A DNA stretch of 64,000 nucleotides. Origin: Streptomyces sp. D2-8. Lineage in GTDB: Bacteria > Actinomycetota > Actinomycetes > Streptomycetales > Streptomycetaceae. The notes under the pieces were generated by a model. It searched no databases and was not told the origin of the DNA. It worked only from the letters and a program-made list of their open reading frames with translations. The translations under genes were made by a program, and so were the position numbers. The stretch lies in NCBI RefSeq assembly GCF_023184515.1, contig NZ_JAAHBP010000013.1, forward strand, positions 1 to 64,000, given 5' to 3'. Shown piece by piece: positions 23,878 to 32,810 of the stretch (its first letter is position 1; each line of letters starts with the position of its first letter).

Positions 23878-24628
23878 GGACCTGGTGCTCGGCGTAGGCC
23901 CTGAGGGCCGCGTCGCCGCCCTGCCGGATGTTGTCCGGGCAGAACGCGAAGTGCTCGGCGGCCACGGCCTCCGCGTCGGCCGTCGTGGCGGGCGGGGCGG
24001 CGACCGACACCAGCAGGTGATCGAAGCCGAGGGCGACGAGGCGTATGCCGAAGCGGTCCTCCCAGGAGCGGAGCACCGCGCTGAGCCGGGCCGTGTCGCC
24101 CTCGTGGTGCGCCGGGCCCGTCCAGCCGATCGCCGTCGGGATGTCCGCGCTGCGGCGGGCCGGGACGAGGGCGAGGCGGGGGTCCTTGAGGGGGCCGCCG
24201 TCGTCGAGCAGGGCGTCCGCGGTGCGTGCCGCTGTCACGTCCGGGTCCCCGGCCCGTGGGAGCGGCCGGGCCGGTCCGGGCCAGGGATCGCCCTCCGCGG
24301 CGTACTCCTCCCAGTACTCCGCGAGGACCTCTTCGGCGTCGTGGTCCCCGGCGTACGACACCTCGCCGGGCAGCAACTGCCAGCGGTCCGGCCCGCCATG
24401 GCCGCCGCCCACGTCGAGGAGAACCGGCAGCAGCCCCACCCGCCGTGCCGGCTCCAGCGCGGTCCAGCCACCCGGCCCGGTCCGCTCGTCCGCGCACCAC
24501 AGCAACGGCTCGTGCCAGGGGCCGTCGTCGGTCGCGTCGACCAGTGTCCCGGCGGGCAGGTGCATCCCGAGCGCGCGGCCGCCCGGGTCGGCCGCCAGCG
24601 TCGGCAGCGGGTTGGGAAGAGTCGCCAT
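23843..24628 (-). CDS. DUF4253 domain protein
   Basis: A 261-residue soluble protein. The C-terminal half carries the DUF4253 pattern (LRSWEDRFGIRLVALGFDHL, AAEHFAFCPDNIRQGGDAAL, and a terminal QVLNQRAWQFWWD). Function unknown. The ATG at 24628 has TACAGT exactly 7 bases upstream and no Shine-Dalgarno, so it is probably leaderless. It is divergent from the DinB-like gene, with both promoters packed into 69 bases. Confidence 0.8.
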   Translation of the reverse strand: MATLPNPLPTLAADPGGRALGMHLPAGTLVDATDDGPWHEPLLWCADERTGPGGWTALEPARRVGLLPVLLDVGGGHGGPDRWQLLPGEVSYAGDHDAEEVLAEYWEEYAAEGDPWPGPARPLPRAGDPDVTAARTADALLDDGGPLKDPRLALVPARRSADIPTAIGWTGPAHHEGDTARLSAVLRSWEDRFGIRLVALGFDHLLVSVAAPPATTADAEAVAAEHFAFCPDNIRQGGDAALRAYAEHQVLNQRAWQFWWD

Positions 24629-24697
24629 GGTGGTGACTGTAGAGCCGGCCACTGACAGAGGACATGGACTGGCCTAATCGCCCTCTACGTTCCTCCC

Positions 24698-25198
24698 ATG
24701 ACCACTTCCCCGGAGAAGACGGACCTGATGAACGCGTTCGCGGAGCAGCGGGAGTTGCTGCTGATCACCGTCCGCGGACTCGGTGACGCCCAGGCCGCGC
24801 GGCGCACGACCGTGAGCGAACTGACCCTGGGCGGCATCGTGAAGCACCTCGCTCAGGGGGAGGAGGTGTGGGCGCAGATCATGGTCAAGGGCGACGGTGA
24901 ACTGCCCGACGGCATGCTCGACATGGGCCAGTACCGCATGGCCGAGGGCGACACGCTCGCCGGGGTGCTGGAGCGCTACGCATCGGCCGCAAAGGCCACG
25001 GAGGAGGCGGTGGCCGCGTTGCCGGACCTGGACGTCAGCGTGCCCCTGCCGAGGACTCCCTGGTCGCCGCCGGAGCCCGAGTACTGGTCGGCGCGCCGGA
25101 TCCTGCTGCACCTGATCAGGGAGACCGCCCAGCACGCCGGGCACGCGGACATCATCCGCGAGGCCCTGGACGGCGCGAGCACCACGGCCCGGCGCTGA
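24698..25198 (+). CDS. DinB-family (DUF664) protein
   Basis: A 166-residue four-helix-bundle protein of the DinB/mycothiol-dependent group. The metal-binding histidines are in GGIVKHLAQGEE and in the C-terminal LIRETAQHAGHADIIREAL. Relatives include mycothiol-dependent detoxification enzymes; the substrate is unknown. TACGTT ends 6 bases before the ATG, the leaderless arrangement, back to back with the DUF4253 promoter. Confidence 0.85.
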   Translation: MTTSPEKTDLMNAFAEQRELLLITVRGLGDAQAARRTTVSELTLGGIVKHLAQGEEVWAQIMVKGDGELPDGMLDMGQYRMAEGDTLAGVLERYASAAKATEEAVAALPDLDVSVPLPRTPWSPPEPEYWSARRILLHLIRETAQHAGHADIIREALDGASTTARR

Positions 25199-25200
25199 CG

Positions 25201-25239
25201 CCCGAGGGCGGCCCTCCACGGAGGAGTGCCGCCCTCGGG
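25201..25239 (+). terminator. Terminator of the DinB-like gene
   Basis: CCCGAGGGCGGC (25201-25212) pairs with GCCGCCCTCGGG (25228-25239) across a 15-base loop, directly after the stop codon. Confidence 0.85.
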
Positions 25240-25251
25240 GCGGTCGCGGGA

Positions 25252-25279
25252 GAGCCCGGATCCAGAGCCGTCCGGGCTC
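25252..25279 (-). terminator. Terminator overlapping the argS stop
   Basis: GAGCCCGGA (25252-25260) pairs perfectly with TCCGGGCTC (25271-25279) with a 10-base loop. The hairpin includes the first bases of the argS stop codon. Confidence 0.65.
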
Positions 25280-27041
25280 AGAGCCGCTCGGGCGTCCGGA
25301 TGCCCAGCAGTTCCATGCCCCGGTGGAGCGTGCGGGCCGTGACGTCGCAGAGGAACAGGCGGTTCTCGATCTGCTCCGGCGTCTCGGCCTTCAGGACCGG
25401 GCACTTGTCGTAGAACGTCGTGTACAGGGACGCCAGCTGGAACAGGTACGCCGCCAGCTTGTGCGGGGCGTACTCGCTCGCCGCCTCCGCGACCGTCGCC
25501 GCGAACGAGTCCGCGTGCAGGCCCAGCGCGCGCTCCGCCTCGTGCAGCTCCAGCTCGGGGTGCGCGGCGGGGCGGGTGGCTCCGGCCTTGCGCAGGATCG
25601 ACTGGATACGGGCGTAGGCGTACTGGAGGTAGACGGAGGTGTCGCCGTTGAGCGAGACCATCTGGTCCAGGTCGAACTTGTAGTCGCGGTTCGCCGACGT
25701 CGACAGGTCCGCGTACTTCACCGCGCCGATGCCCACCTGGGTGCCGCGCTCGGTGATCTCCGCCTCGGAGAGGTCCTGGGCCTTCTCCCGGACCACCGCG
25801 GAGGCGCGGTCGATCGCCTCGTCGAGGAGGTCGACCAGACGGACCGTCTCGCCCTCACGGGTCTTGAACGGCTTGCCGTCCTTGCCGAGGACGGTGCCGA
25901 AGGCGAGCTGGACCGCCTCGACGTCGTCGTTCAGCCAGCCGGCGCGGCGGGCCGTCTCGAAGACCATCTTGAAGTGGAGCGACTGGCGGGCGTCCACGAC
26001 GTAGAGGAGCGTGTTCGCCTTGAGCTGGAAGACACGGTCGCGGATCGCGGAGAGGTCGGTCGCCGCGTAGCCGTAGCCGCCGTCCGACTTCTGCACGATC
26101 AGCGGGACCGGGTTGCCGTCCGGGCCCTTGATGTCGTCGAAGAAGACGCAGAGGGCGCCCTCGGAGCGGACCGCGACGCCCGACTCCTCCAGGAGGCGGC
26201 AGGTCTCGGCGAGCATGTCGTTGTACCCCGACTCGCCGACGATGTCCGCGTCACGGATCTCCATGTCGAGCTTCTCGAAGACGGAGAAGAAGTAGATCTT
26301 CGACTCGTCGACGAACTTCTGCCACATGGCCAGCGTCCGCGGGTCGCCCGCCTGGAGGTCCACCACCCGGCGCCGGGCTCGGGTCTTGAACTCCTCGTCG
26401 GCGTCGAACAGCTTGCGGGCGGCCTTGTAGAGACGGTCGAGATTCGACATCGCCTCCTCGCCGGAGACCTCGTCGGCCTTGTGGTCCAGCTCGTGCGGGT
26501 GCTCCTCCAGGTACTGGATGAGCATGCCGAACTGGGTGCCCCAGTCGCCGATGTGGTGACGCCGGACCACGTGCTCGCCGGTGAACTCCAGCAGCTGCAC
26601 CACCGCGTCGCCGATCACCGCGGAGCGCAGGTGACCGACGTGCATCTCCTTCGCCACGTTCGGCTGGGCGTAGTCGATGACCGTGGTGCCCGGCTGCTCG
26701 GCCCGCGGCACGCCGAGGCGGCCGGTGTCGTCCGCGTAGCGCGCGGCGAGGTTCCGGGTGATCGCCCGGTCGGTGAGGGTGATGTTGAGGAAGCCGGGTC
26801 CGGAGACCTCGACGTCCTTGATCAGCTCACCCGACTCGACCTGGGAGACGACCTGCGTGGCCAGCTCGCGCGGGTTGGCCTTCTCCTTCTTGGCGAGGGC
26901 CAGGATCCCGTTGGCCTGGAAGTCGGCCCGGTCGCTTCGTCGCAGCAGCGGGTCCGCGGAGCCGGCCTGCGGCAGAGCCGCCGACAGGGCCGCCGCGAGG
27001 CGCTGGTGGACGGAGTCGCTGAGGGACGTGACCGAGGCCAT
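25278..27041 (-). CDS. argS: Arginyl-tRNA synthetase
   Basis: A 587-residue class I synthetase that charges tRNA(Arg). The N-terminal Add-1 domain is followed by the HIGH-type motif in NVAKEMHVGHLRSAVIGDAV, then GDWGTQFGMLIQYL and the KMSKS-region substitute in LAFGTVLGKDGKPFKTREGE. The C-terminal anticodon domain ends CDVTARTLHRGMELLGIRTP. ATG 27041 begins the conserved N-terminus; a GTG 14 codons upstream is less likely. It is divergent from lysS. Confidence 0.97.
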   Translation of the reverse strand: MASVTSLSDSVHQRLAAALSAALPQAGSADPLLRRSDRADFQANGILALAKKEKANPRELATQVVSQVESGELIKDVEVSGPGFLNITLTDRAITRNLAARYADDTGRLGVPRAEQPGTTVIDYAQPNVAKEMHVGHLRSAVIGDAVVQLLEFTGEHVVRRHHIGDWGTQFGMLIQYLEEHPHELDHKADEVSGEEAMSNLDRLYKAARKLFDADEEFKTRARRRVVDLQAGDPRTLAMWQKFVDESKIYFFSVFEKLDMEIRDADIVGESGYNDMLAETCRLLEESGVAVRSEGALCVFFDDIKGPDGNPVPLIVQKSDGGYGYAATDLSAIRDRVFQLKANTLLYVVDARQSLHFKMVFETARRAGWLNDDVEAVQLAFGTVLGKDGKPFKTREGETVRLVDLLDEAIDRASAVVREKAQDLSEAEITERGTQVGIGAVKYADLSTSANRDYKFDLDQMVSLNGDTSVYLQYAYARIQSILRKAGATRPAAHPELELHEAERALGLHADSFAATVAEAASEYAPHKLAAYLFQLASLYTTFYDKCPVLKAETPEQIENRLFLCDVTARTLHRGMELLGIRTPERL

Positions 27042-27199
27042 AGGTAAGGGTGCCGTTCTCCTCGAGGGAATCGATAGACACACTCAGTATTCCATGCGGG
27101 TAAAGCCGTTTTTCCGGGCGCAACCCGGTCTGGGACAATGGTGCGGTCAGCCGTGCGACCGTACCGGCTGCCCGATGCAGAAAGAAGGACGTGCCGATC

Positions 27200-28963
27200 G
27201 TGGCTCAGAGCACCGAGACCACCGACTGGGTCTCCCGTTTCGCGGATGAGGTCATCGAGGAGTCGGAGCGCCGGGCCCCGGGCAAAGTGACATCAGTTGC
27301 CACCGCTCCGGTCGTCGTCGTCGCGTCCGGTCTGTCCCCGTCCGGCCCCATCCACCTCGGCAACCTGCGCGAGGTCATGACCCCGCACCTCGTCGCCGAC
27401 GAGATCCGCCGCCGCGGCCACCAGGTGCGGCACCTGATCTCCTGGGACGACTACGACCGCTACCGCAAGGTGCCCAAGGGCATCGCCGGCGTGGACGAGG
27501 AGGCCTGGGAGGAGCACATCGGCAAGCCGCTGACGTCCGTCCCGGCGCCGAAGGGCTCCGCGCACGCGAACTGGGCCGAGCACTTCAAGGCCGCGATGAT
27601 CGAGTCGCTGGCCGAGCTGGGCGTGGAGTTCGACGGGATCAGCCAGACCGAGCAGTACACCTCGGGTGTGTACCGTGAGCAGATCCTGCACGCCATCAGG
27701 CACCGCGGCGAGATCGACGCGATCCTCGACCAGTACCGCACGAAGAAGGCCCCGGCCAAGAAGCAGCAGGGGCAGAAGCCGGTCGACGAGGCCGAGCTGG
27801 AGGCCGCCGAGGGCTCCGGCGCGGCCGGTGAGGACGACGGCAGCTCCGGCAGCGTCGGGTACTTCCCGTACAAGCCGTACTGCGGCAACTGCGAGAAGGA
27901 CCTCACCACCGTCACCTCCTACGACGACGACTCCACCGAGCTGACGTACGCCTGCACCGCGTGCGGCTTCTCGGAGACGGTCCGGCTGAGCGAGTTCAAC
28001 CGCGGCAAGCTGGTCTGGAAGGTCGACTGGCCGATGCGGTGGGCGTACGAGGGGGTCGTGTTCGAGCCCTCGGGTGTCGACCACTCCTCGCCGGGGTCGT
28101 CGTTCCAGGTCGGCGGGCAGATCGTCGGGATCTTCGGCGGGAAGCAGCCGATCGGGCCGATGTACGCGTTCGTCGGTATCTCCGGCATGGCGAAGATGTC
28201 GTCCTCGAAGGGCGGCGTACCCACCCCGGCCGACGCCCTGCAGATCATGGAGCCGCAGCTGCTGCGCTGGCTGTACGCGCGCCGCAGGCCCAACCAGTCC
28301 TTCAAGGTCGCCTTCGACCAGGAGATCCAGCGGCTCTACGACGAGTGGGACCGGCTGGACGCCAAGGTCGCCGACGGCAGCGCCCTGCCGGCCGACGTGG
28401 CCGCGTACGCGCGTGCGGTGGGTACGGCCGCCGGTGAGCTGCCGCGGACGCCCCGGCCGCTGCCGTACCGGACGCTGGCGTCCGTCGCGGACATCACCGC
28501 CGGGCACGGGGACCAGGCGCTGCGCATCCTCAGCGAGCTGGACCCGGAGCAGCCGCTGACCTCGCTCGACGAGGCGCGGCCGCGCTACGACAAGGCCGAG
28601 GCCTGGATCAACACGCACGTCCCCGCCGACCAGCGGACGATCGTGCGGGCCGAGCCGGACGCCGAGCTGCTGAAGTCGCTCGACGAGCAGGGCCGCGCGT
28701 CGCTGCGGCTGCTGCTCGACGGGCTGGCCGATCACTGGTCCCTCGACGGGCTGACGCACCTGGTGTACGGCGTGCCGAAGGTGCAGGCCGGGTTCTCCGC
28801 CGACGCCACGCCGAAGGAGCTGCCGCCGGAGATCAAGACCGCCCAGCGGTCCTTCTTCGCGCTGCTGTACCACCTGCTGGTGGGCCGGGACACCGGGCCC
28901 CGGCTGCCCACGCTGCTGCTGGCGGTGGGGCAGGACCGGGTGCGGTCCCTGCTCGGGGACTGA
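27200..28963 (+). CDS. lysS: Lysyl-tRNA synthetase, class I
   Basis: A 587-residue class I LysRS, the archaeal/actinobacterial type unrelated to the common class II enzyme. The HIGH motif is in SGLSPSGPIHLGNLREV and the KMSKS motif in GMAKMSSSKGG. A zinc site is formed by YCGNCEKDL and YACTACGFSE. The Lys/Ala- and Glu/Gly-rich stretch around residues 185-215 is a loop insertion. GTG 27200 is preferred because GAAGGA lies 10 bases upstream; GTG 27191 is too close to it. A strong terminator follows. Confidence 0.96.
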   Translation: MAQSTETTDWVSRFADEVIEESERRAPGKVTSVATAPVVVVASGLSPSGPIHLGNLREVMTPHLVADEIRRRGHQVRHLISWDDYDRYRKVPKGIAGVDEEAWEEHIGKPLTSVPAPKGSAHANWAEHFKAAMIESLAELGVEFDGISQTEQYTSGVYREQILHAIRHRGEIDAILDQYRTKKAPAKKQQGQKPVDEAELEAAEGSGAAGEDDGSSGSVGYFPYKPYCGNCEKDLTTVTSYDDDSTELTYACTACGFSETVRLSEFNRGKLVWKVDWPMRWAYEGVVFEPSGVDHSSPGSSFQVGGQIVGIFGGKQPIGPMYAFVGISGMAKMSSSKGGVPTPADALQIMEPQLLRWLYARRRPNQSFKVAFDQEIQRLYDEWDRLDAKVADGSALPADVAAYARAVGTAAGELPRTPRPLPYRTLASVADITAGHGDQALRILSELDPEQPLTSLDEARPRYDKAEAWINTHVPADQRTIVRAEPDAELLKSLDEQGRASLRLLLDGLADHWSLDGLTHLVYGVPKVQAGFSADATPKELPPEIKTAQRSFFALLYHLLVGRDTGPRLPTLLLAVGQDRVRSLLGD

Positions 28964-30110
28964 GCCGCGAAAAGGGGGGCCCTCCTGCGAGGGCCCCCCT
29001 TTTCCGTGTCAGGACTTCGGTTCGTGTCAGGACTTCTGGAAGCAGCATCGTCGACGAGCCGAGCGCCTCCGTGTCGGTGTGCGTGCTGCTCACCAGGCGG
29101 AAGCCGTGCCCGCTGATCTCCTCGGTGAGGGCGTCACCGGACCGCTCCGAGTAGGGGAGCACCTCCAGGCCGATGTCCTTCTCGCCGTCCTCGACGCGGA
29201 TCCTGCGCGAGATCATCCGTCCGGGGACGAGGTCGGAGGAGATCTCCGCGTAGTCGGGGATGGAGAAGAAGCCCTTCCCCCACTCGCTCGCGCAGTGGTC
29301 CACGACGAAGTGCCCGCCCGGGCGGAGGATGTCGTGGACGCGGGAGATGTGGCGGGCCCGCTGCTCCTCGTCGACCAGCATGTGCAGGCAGCCCATGTTC
29401 ATCGCGAGGTCGAAGCCGCCCTCCTCGAAGCCGCGCAGGTAGATGATGTCGCGTTCCATGAACCCCGAGGCGTCCAGGTTCGCGGCGGCGGCCCGTTCCC
29501 GCGCGCGGGACAGGGCCGAGTGCGACACGTCGACCGAGACGACGTCGTGCCCCTGCGACAGCAGGTAGAGGGAGTCGCGGCCCTCGCCGCAGCCCAGGTC
29601 GATGATCCGGCCGGAGAAGACGTCCGGGCGCTCCTGCATCAGCAGGCGCAGCGAGGCGTTCGGCTCCGCAGACTCCCACAGTTCGGCGCCGTGCTCGTAC
29701 ACGGTCCGGTAGCGGTCCTCGTAGCCGTAGTAGTAGTCGTCGAGTGTGCCGACGATGCTCCGGACGTCGTCGCTGGTGGGGGAGAACTCCACCGGTGCGG
29801 CCGTGACGTCCGCGCCCAGCACCAGGAGCGCGGTGTCGTCGAGCAGCCCGATCGCCAGCAGGTACTGCGACTCGGAGCACTCGACCGCCTCGCCCACCCC
29901 GAAGGGCGCGCAACACTCCTTCAGCGCGTCCAGGGTCAGGGCGGCCGCCTTCTCGCAGACGAAGACCGCGGCTCGGCCCTGGGTCACCTTGGCGGCGAAG
30001 CCGGCCGAACTGTCCAGCTGCCACACGGTGGTCCGGTCGGCGAGTTTGATCGTGCTCAGCGGCAGGTCACCGGGCGCGGTCTCGTCGAGTATCGCTTGGT
30101 AAAGGCTCAC
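28833..30110 (-). CDS. SAM-dependent methyltransferase with novel N-terminal domain and run-on C-terminus
   Basis: A 425-codon frame. Residues 1-130 form an unrecognised domain (LYQAILDETAPGDLPLS). Residues ~145-330 are a class I methyltransferase: IIDLGCGEGRDSLYLLSQG (SAM motif I), VVSVDVSHSALSRARERA, and MNMGCLHMLVDEEQ. After about residue 357 the sequence turns into Pro/Ala/Arg-rich text because the frame runs through the lysS terminator and antisense to the last 130 bases of lysS; the true stop has probably been lost. GTG 30110 overlaps the stop of the TPR gene (GTGA). Substrate unknown. Confidence 0.7.
   Translation of the reverse strand: MSLYQAILDETAPGDLPLSTIKLADRTTVWQLDSSAGFAAKVTQGRAAVFVCEKAAALTLDALKECCAPFGVGEAVECSESQYLLAIGLLDDTALLVLGADVTAAPVEFSPTSDDVRSIVGTLDDYYYGYEDRYRTVYEHGAELWESAEPNASLRLLMQERPDVFSGRIIDLGCGEGRDSLYLLSQGHDVVSVDVSHSALSRARERAAAANLDASGFMERDIIYLRGFEEGGFDLAMNMGCLHMLVDEEQRARHISRVHDILRPGGHFVVDHCASEWGKGFFSIPDYAEISSDLVPGRMISRRIRVEDGEKDIGLEVLPYSERSGDALTEEISGHGFRLVSSTHTDTEALGSSTMLLPEVLTRTEVLTRKRGALAGGPPFSRLSPRAGTAPGPAPPPAAAWAAGARCPGPPAGGTAARRRTAGRS
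28970..29003. terminator. Terminator after lysS
   Basis: AAAAGGGGGGCCCTC (28970-28984) and its perfect complement (28989-29003) form a 15-bp stem with a 4-base loop, ending in TTTT on the plus strand. Confidence 0.93.
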
Positions 30111-30847
30111 TTCAGTACCCCCTGTGTGTGGCGTTCGGATGTGCGCAGAGCCGCCAGCCGGGCCGCGTACTCGTCGAGTACGGGGCTGCGGTGGCGGAAG
30201 ATCCGGCCGGACTCGCGCAGCCGTTCGGCGAGTTCGTAGTTCCGGGAGCGAAGTGCCGCCTCGATCCCGGTGAGTTCGACGACGTCGCGCTGGGCGTTGC
30301 TGCAGCCCATCGCGAACGAGCGGTGGTAGGACCTGGCCAGCCGGTCCGCCGCGTCGGCGTAGTCGCCGGTGGTGAAGGAGCGGAAGCCGAGGAAGACGTC
30401 GACCATCTCCTCGGGCACCTCCTTGCCGCGGGCCAGGACGGCGTCCAGGAGGGCGTCGGCGCGGCCGTACTCGCCGACCTGGCAGTAGGTGAGGTACGCG
30501 TGGAAGTCGTTGAAGAGGTACCAGCTCTCCTCCAGGTACGGCTCCCAGTCCTGGTAGAGCGAGCGCCAGTAGGCGGAGAGGTCGAGCTGCGGCCTGATCA
30601 GGGCCAGGCGCCAGAGCAGGGTGACGGCGTCCAGGTCCTCGGCCGAGCGCAGGGACGTCTTCCTGCGGATGCCGATGCGGTAGCAGGCCAGTACTTCCTG
30701 GATGTTGTCCGCGTAGAGCTCGAACAGGGCGTAGTGCCACCAGACGTGGATCCGCATGGGCGTCGAGGCGTTCCGGCCGCGCATGTAGTCGCGGATGTAG
30801 CGGGCGCCCTCCTCGTTCCGGCCGGTCTCGTAGAGGCAGTGCACCAT
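30107..30847 (-). CDS. TPR-like protein (TTC38-like), probably 5'-truncated
   Basis: A 246-residue all-helical protein. RIHVWWHYALFELYADNIQEV and LLWRLALIRPQLDLSAYWR resemble the His-Trp repeat region of tetratricopeptide protein 38 relatives. Other likely repeats are YLTYCQVGEYGRADALLDAV and LGFRSFTTGDYADAADRLA. Related proteins are about twice as long. Upstream of the ATG the frame stays open and reads like protein (YSSADPPGRHTAEFRHAM) as far as the DUF2637 gene, so the N-terminal half may have been lost. It is coupled to the downstream methyltransferase by a GTGA overlap. Function unknown. Confidence 0.6.
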   Translation of the reverse strand: MVHCLYETGRNEEGARYIRDYMRGRNASTPMRIHVWWHYALFELYADNIQEVLACYRIGIRRKTSLRSAEDLDAVTLLWRLALIRPQLDLSAYWRSLYQDWEPYLEESWYLFNDFHAYLTYCQVGEYGRADALLDAVLARGKEVPEEMVDVFLGFRSFTTGDYADAADRLARSYHRSFAMGCSNAQRDVVELTGIEAALRSRNYELAERLRESGRIFRHRSPVLDEYAARLAALRTSERHTQGVLK

Positions 30848-30921
30848 CGCGTGCCTGAATTCGGCCGTGTGTCGGCCGGGGGGATCGGCGCTGGAATAGA
30901 CGATTCCGAAATTGCCCCCGA

Positions 30922-32238
30922 CTATGCGATGTGGTCCTCTTCCAGTTCCGCGTTGTGGCGGTTCGTGAAGCGGTTGACCATGCGCTTGGCGTCCTCCGGG
31001 GGCAGGCCGATGCCGAACTCCGCCTCCACGTTGTCGATCAGCTCACGAGGCGTCGGGTAGCTGCCGTTGATCGACTGCTTGAAGACCTGGTAGAAGGACT
31101 CCTCGTCCGGTTCGGGGACGGGTACGGCCCCCGGGGGCGGAGTGCCGCCGCCCTCACCCAGTTCACGGGTACGGCCCGGGCCCACCGGGATGGGGAAGCT
31201 GCCCGTGTCCTCCGAGGACGGGCCCTCGTGCGGCTGGTCCTCCAGGTACTGCTCGGCCTGCTGCTGCTCCGCGAACCACTGGGCGTACTGCTCCGGGTCG
31301 TAGGCCGGGTCGTAGCCGCCCTGGTATTCGACCTCGCGGGGGGTGTTGAACCAGGGACTCTGGTCGGGTTCGGGTTCTGCCGCCACGTGCTCGACGCCGG
31401 GGGTGCTGTCGAGCGCCAGGCGCTGCTCGCCGGGAGAAGCCGTCCTCTGCGGGACGGGCGGCCCGGAAGCGGCACGCCTGCCCGCGGCCGGGGCGGGTGC
31501 GGCCGCCGCGTCCAGAGCCTGCTTGGGAGCCGGCGGGATCAGCGCGGGCTCGATGCCCGCCGCCGCCAGCCCCGCCGGAGCCGTCTCCGCCAACGGCACC
31601 CCGTACCGCGCCAGCCGCAGCGGCATCAGGGACTCCACCGGAGCCTTCCTGCGCCACGCCCGCCCGAACCGCGACCGCAGCCGCGCCTGGTAGACCAGCC
31701 GCTCCTGCTCCAGCTTGATGACCTGCTCGTAGGAGCGGAGCTCCCAGAGCTTCATACGGCGCCAGAGAAGGAACGTGGGGAGCGGCGAGAGGAGCCAGCG
31801 GGTGAGGCGGACCCCCTCCATGTGCTTGTCGGCCGTGATGTCGGCGATGCGGCCGATCGCGTGCCGGGCCGCCTCGACCGAGACCACGAACAGGATCGGG
31901 ATCACCCCGTGCATGCCCACGCCGAGCGGATCCGGCCACGCGGCCGCGCCGTTGAAGGCGATCGTCGCCGCCGTCAGCAGCCAGGCCGTCTGACGCAGGA
32001 GGGGGAACGGGATCCTGATCCAGGTGAGGAGCAGATCCAGGGCCAGCAGGACGCAGATGCCCGCGTCGATGCCGATCGGGAACACGTAGGAGAAGTTCCC
32101 GAAGCCCTTCTTGAGGGCCAACTCGCGGACCGCCGCGTACGAACCGGCGAAGCCGATACCGGCGATGATCACGGCACCGGCCACGACCACCCCGATGAGA
32201 ACGCGGTGCATCCGAGTCAGCTGCAGTGGCGCGGCCAC
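30922..32238 (-). CDS. DUF2637 membrane protein
   Basis: A 438-residue protein. Four membrane helices fill the first 140 residues (VLIGVVVAGAVIIAGIGFAG, YVFPIGIDAGICVLLALDLL, TAWLLTAATIAFNGAAAW, GVIPILFVVSVEAARHAIG). This is the DUF2637 domain, related to Spd proteins of Streptomyces plasmids. A basic cytoplasmic stretch and a long Pro/Ala/Gln-rich tail follow, with QQQAEQYLEDQ and a conserved end (TPRELIDNVEAEFGIGLPP). GTG 32238 is chosen because GGGGAGGGGAG lies just upstream. Function unknown. Confidence 0.8.
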   Translation of the reverse strand: MAAPLQLTRMHRVLIGVVVAGAVIIAGIGFAGSYAAVRELALKKGFGNFSYVFPIGIDAGICVLLALDLLLTWIRIPFPLLRQTAWLLTAATIAFNGAAAWPDPLGVGMHGVIPILFVVSVEAARHAIGRIADITADKHMEGVRLTRWLLSPLPTFLLWRRMKLWELRSYEQVIKLEQERLVYQARLRSRFGRAWRRKAPVESLMPLRLARYGVPLAETAPAGLAAAGIEPALIPPAPKQALDAAAAPAPAAGRRAASGPPVPQRTASPGEQRLALDSTPGVEHVAAEPEPDQSPWFNTPREVEYQGGYDPAYDPEQYAQWFAEQQQAEQYLEDQPHEGPSSEDTGSFPIPVGPGRTRELGEGGGTPPPGAVPVPEPDEESFYQVFKQSINGSYPTPRELIDNVEAEFGIGLPPEDAKRMVNRFTNRHNAELEEDHIA

Positions 32239-32370
32239 CCGTACTCCCCTCCCCTTGCATGGTGTTGCGCGCAACAGGGTGGCACACATGTGCGGAGGAC
32301 GGGTGGCCGGTTCCAGTGCGGCCTTATTCGGCCAGGTCGGCGGAGATTGCAGGGGCGGGCCGCGCCGCGT

Positions 32371-32806
32371 TCACCGTTCCCAGTACGGCTCGTCCGTCTC
32401 CCGCACCCGGCCGTCGGAGTCCAGCACGACAAAGCGGTCGAAGGTCCTGGCGAACCAGCGGTCGTGGGTCACCGCGAGGACGGTTCCCTCGAAACGGTCC
32501 AGTGCCGTCTCCAGGGCCTCGGCGCTGTGCAGGTCCAGGTTGTCCGTCGGCTCGTCCAGCAGCAACAAGGTGGATCCCTGCAGTTCGAGCAGCAGGATCT
32601 GGAACCTGGCCTGCTGCCCGCCGGAGAGGGAACCGAAGGGCTGGTCGGCCTGGGCCTGGAGTTCGTACCTGCGCAGTGCGGAGACTGCCGCCCCTCGGTC
32701 GCGGCCCTCCCGGTCACCGTCGCCCCGCCCCAGCACGTCCACGAGCGTGCGGTCGTCCAGGTCGGGCCTGCTCTGGGTCTGCGCAAACCAGCCAGGACGG
32801 ACCCGG
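32371..32806 (-). pseudogene. ABC-F ATPase, C-terminal remnant
   Basis: About 145 residues of the second ATPase domain of an ABC-F protein: GWFAQTQSRPDL, the signature FGSLSGGQQARFQILLLEL, Walker B LLLLDEPTDNLDL and the His switch VLAVTHDRWFARTFDRFVVL. Roughly 390 N-terminal residues, including both Walker A motifs, are missing. ABC-F proteins of this kind protect ribosomes from antibiotics. The homology stops near 32806, directly against the truncated MFS gene on the other strand. Confidence 0.88.
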
Positions 32807-32810
32807 GACC

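Noticed and set aside
26800..27000. Plus-strand frames covering argS
   Set aside because: They are Leu/Val/Arg/Asp-rich mirror translations of argS with no ribosome binding site.
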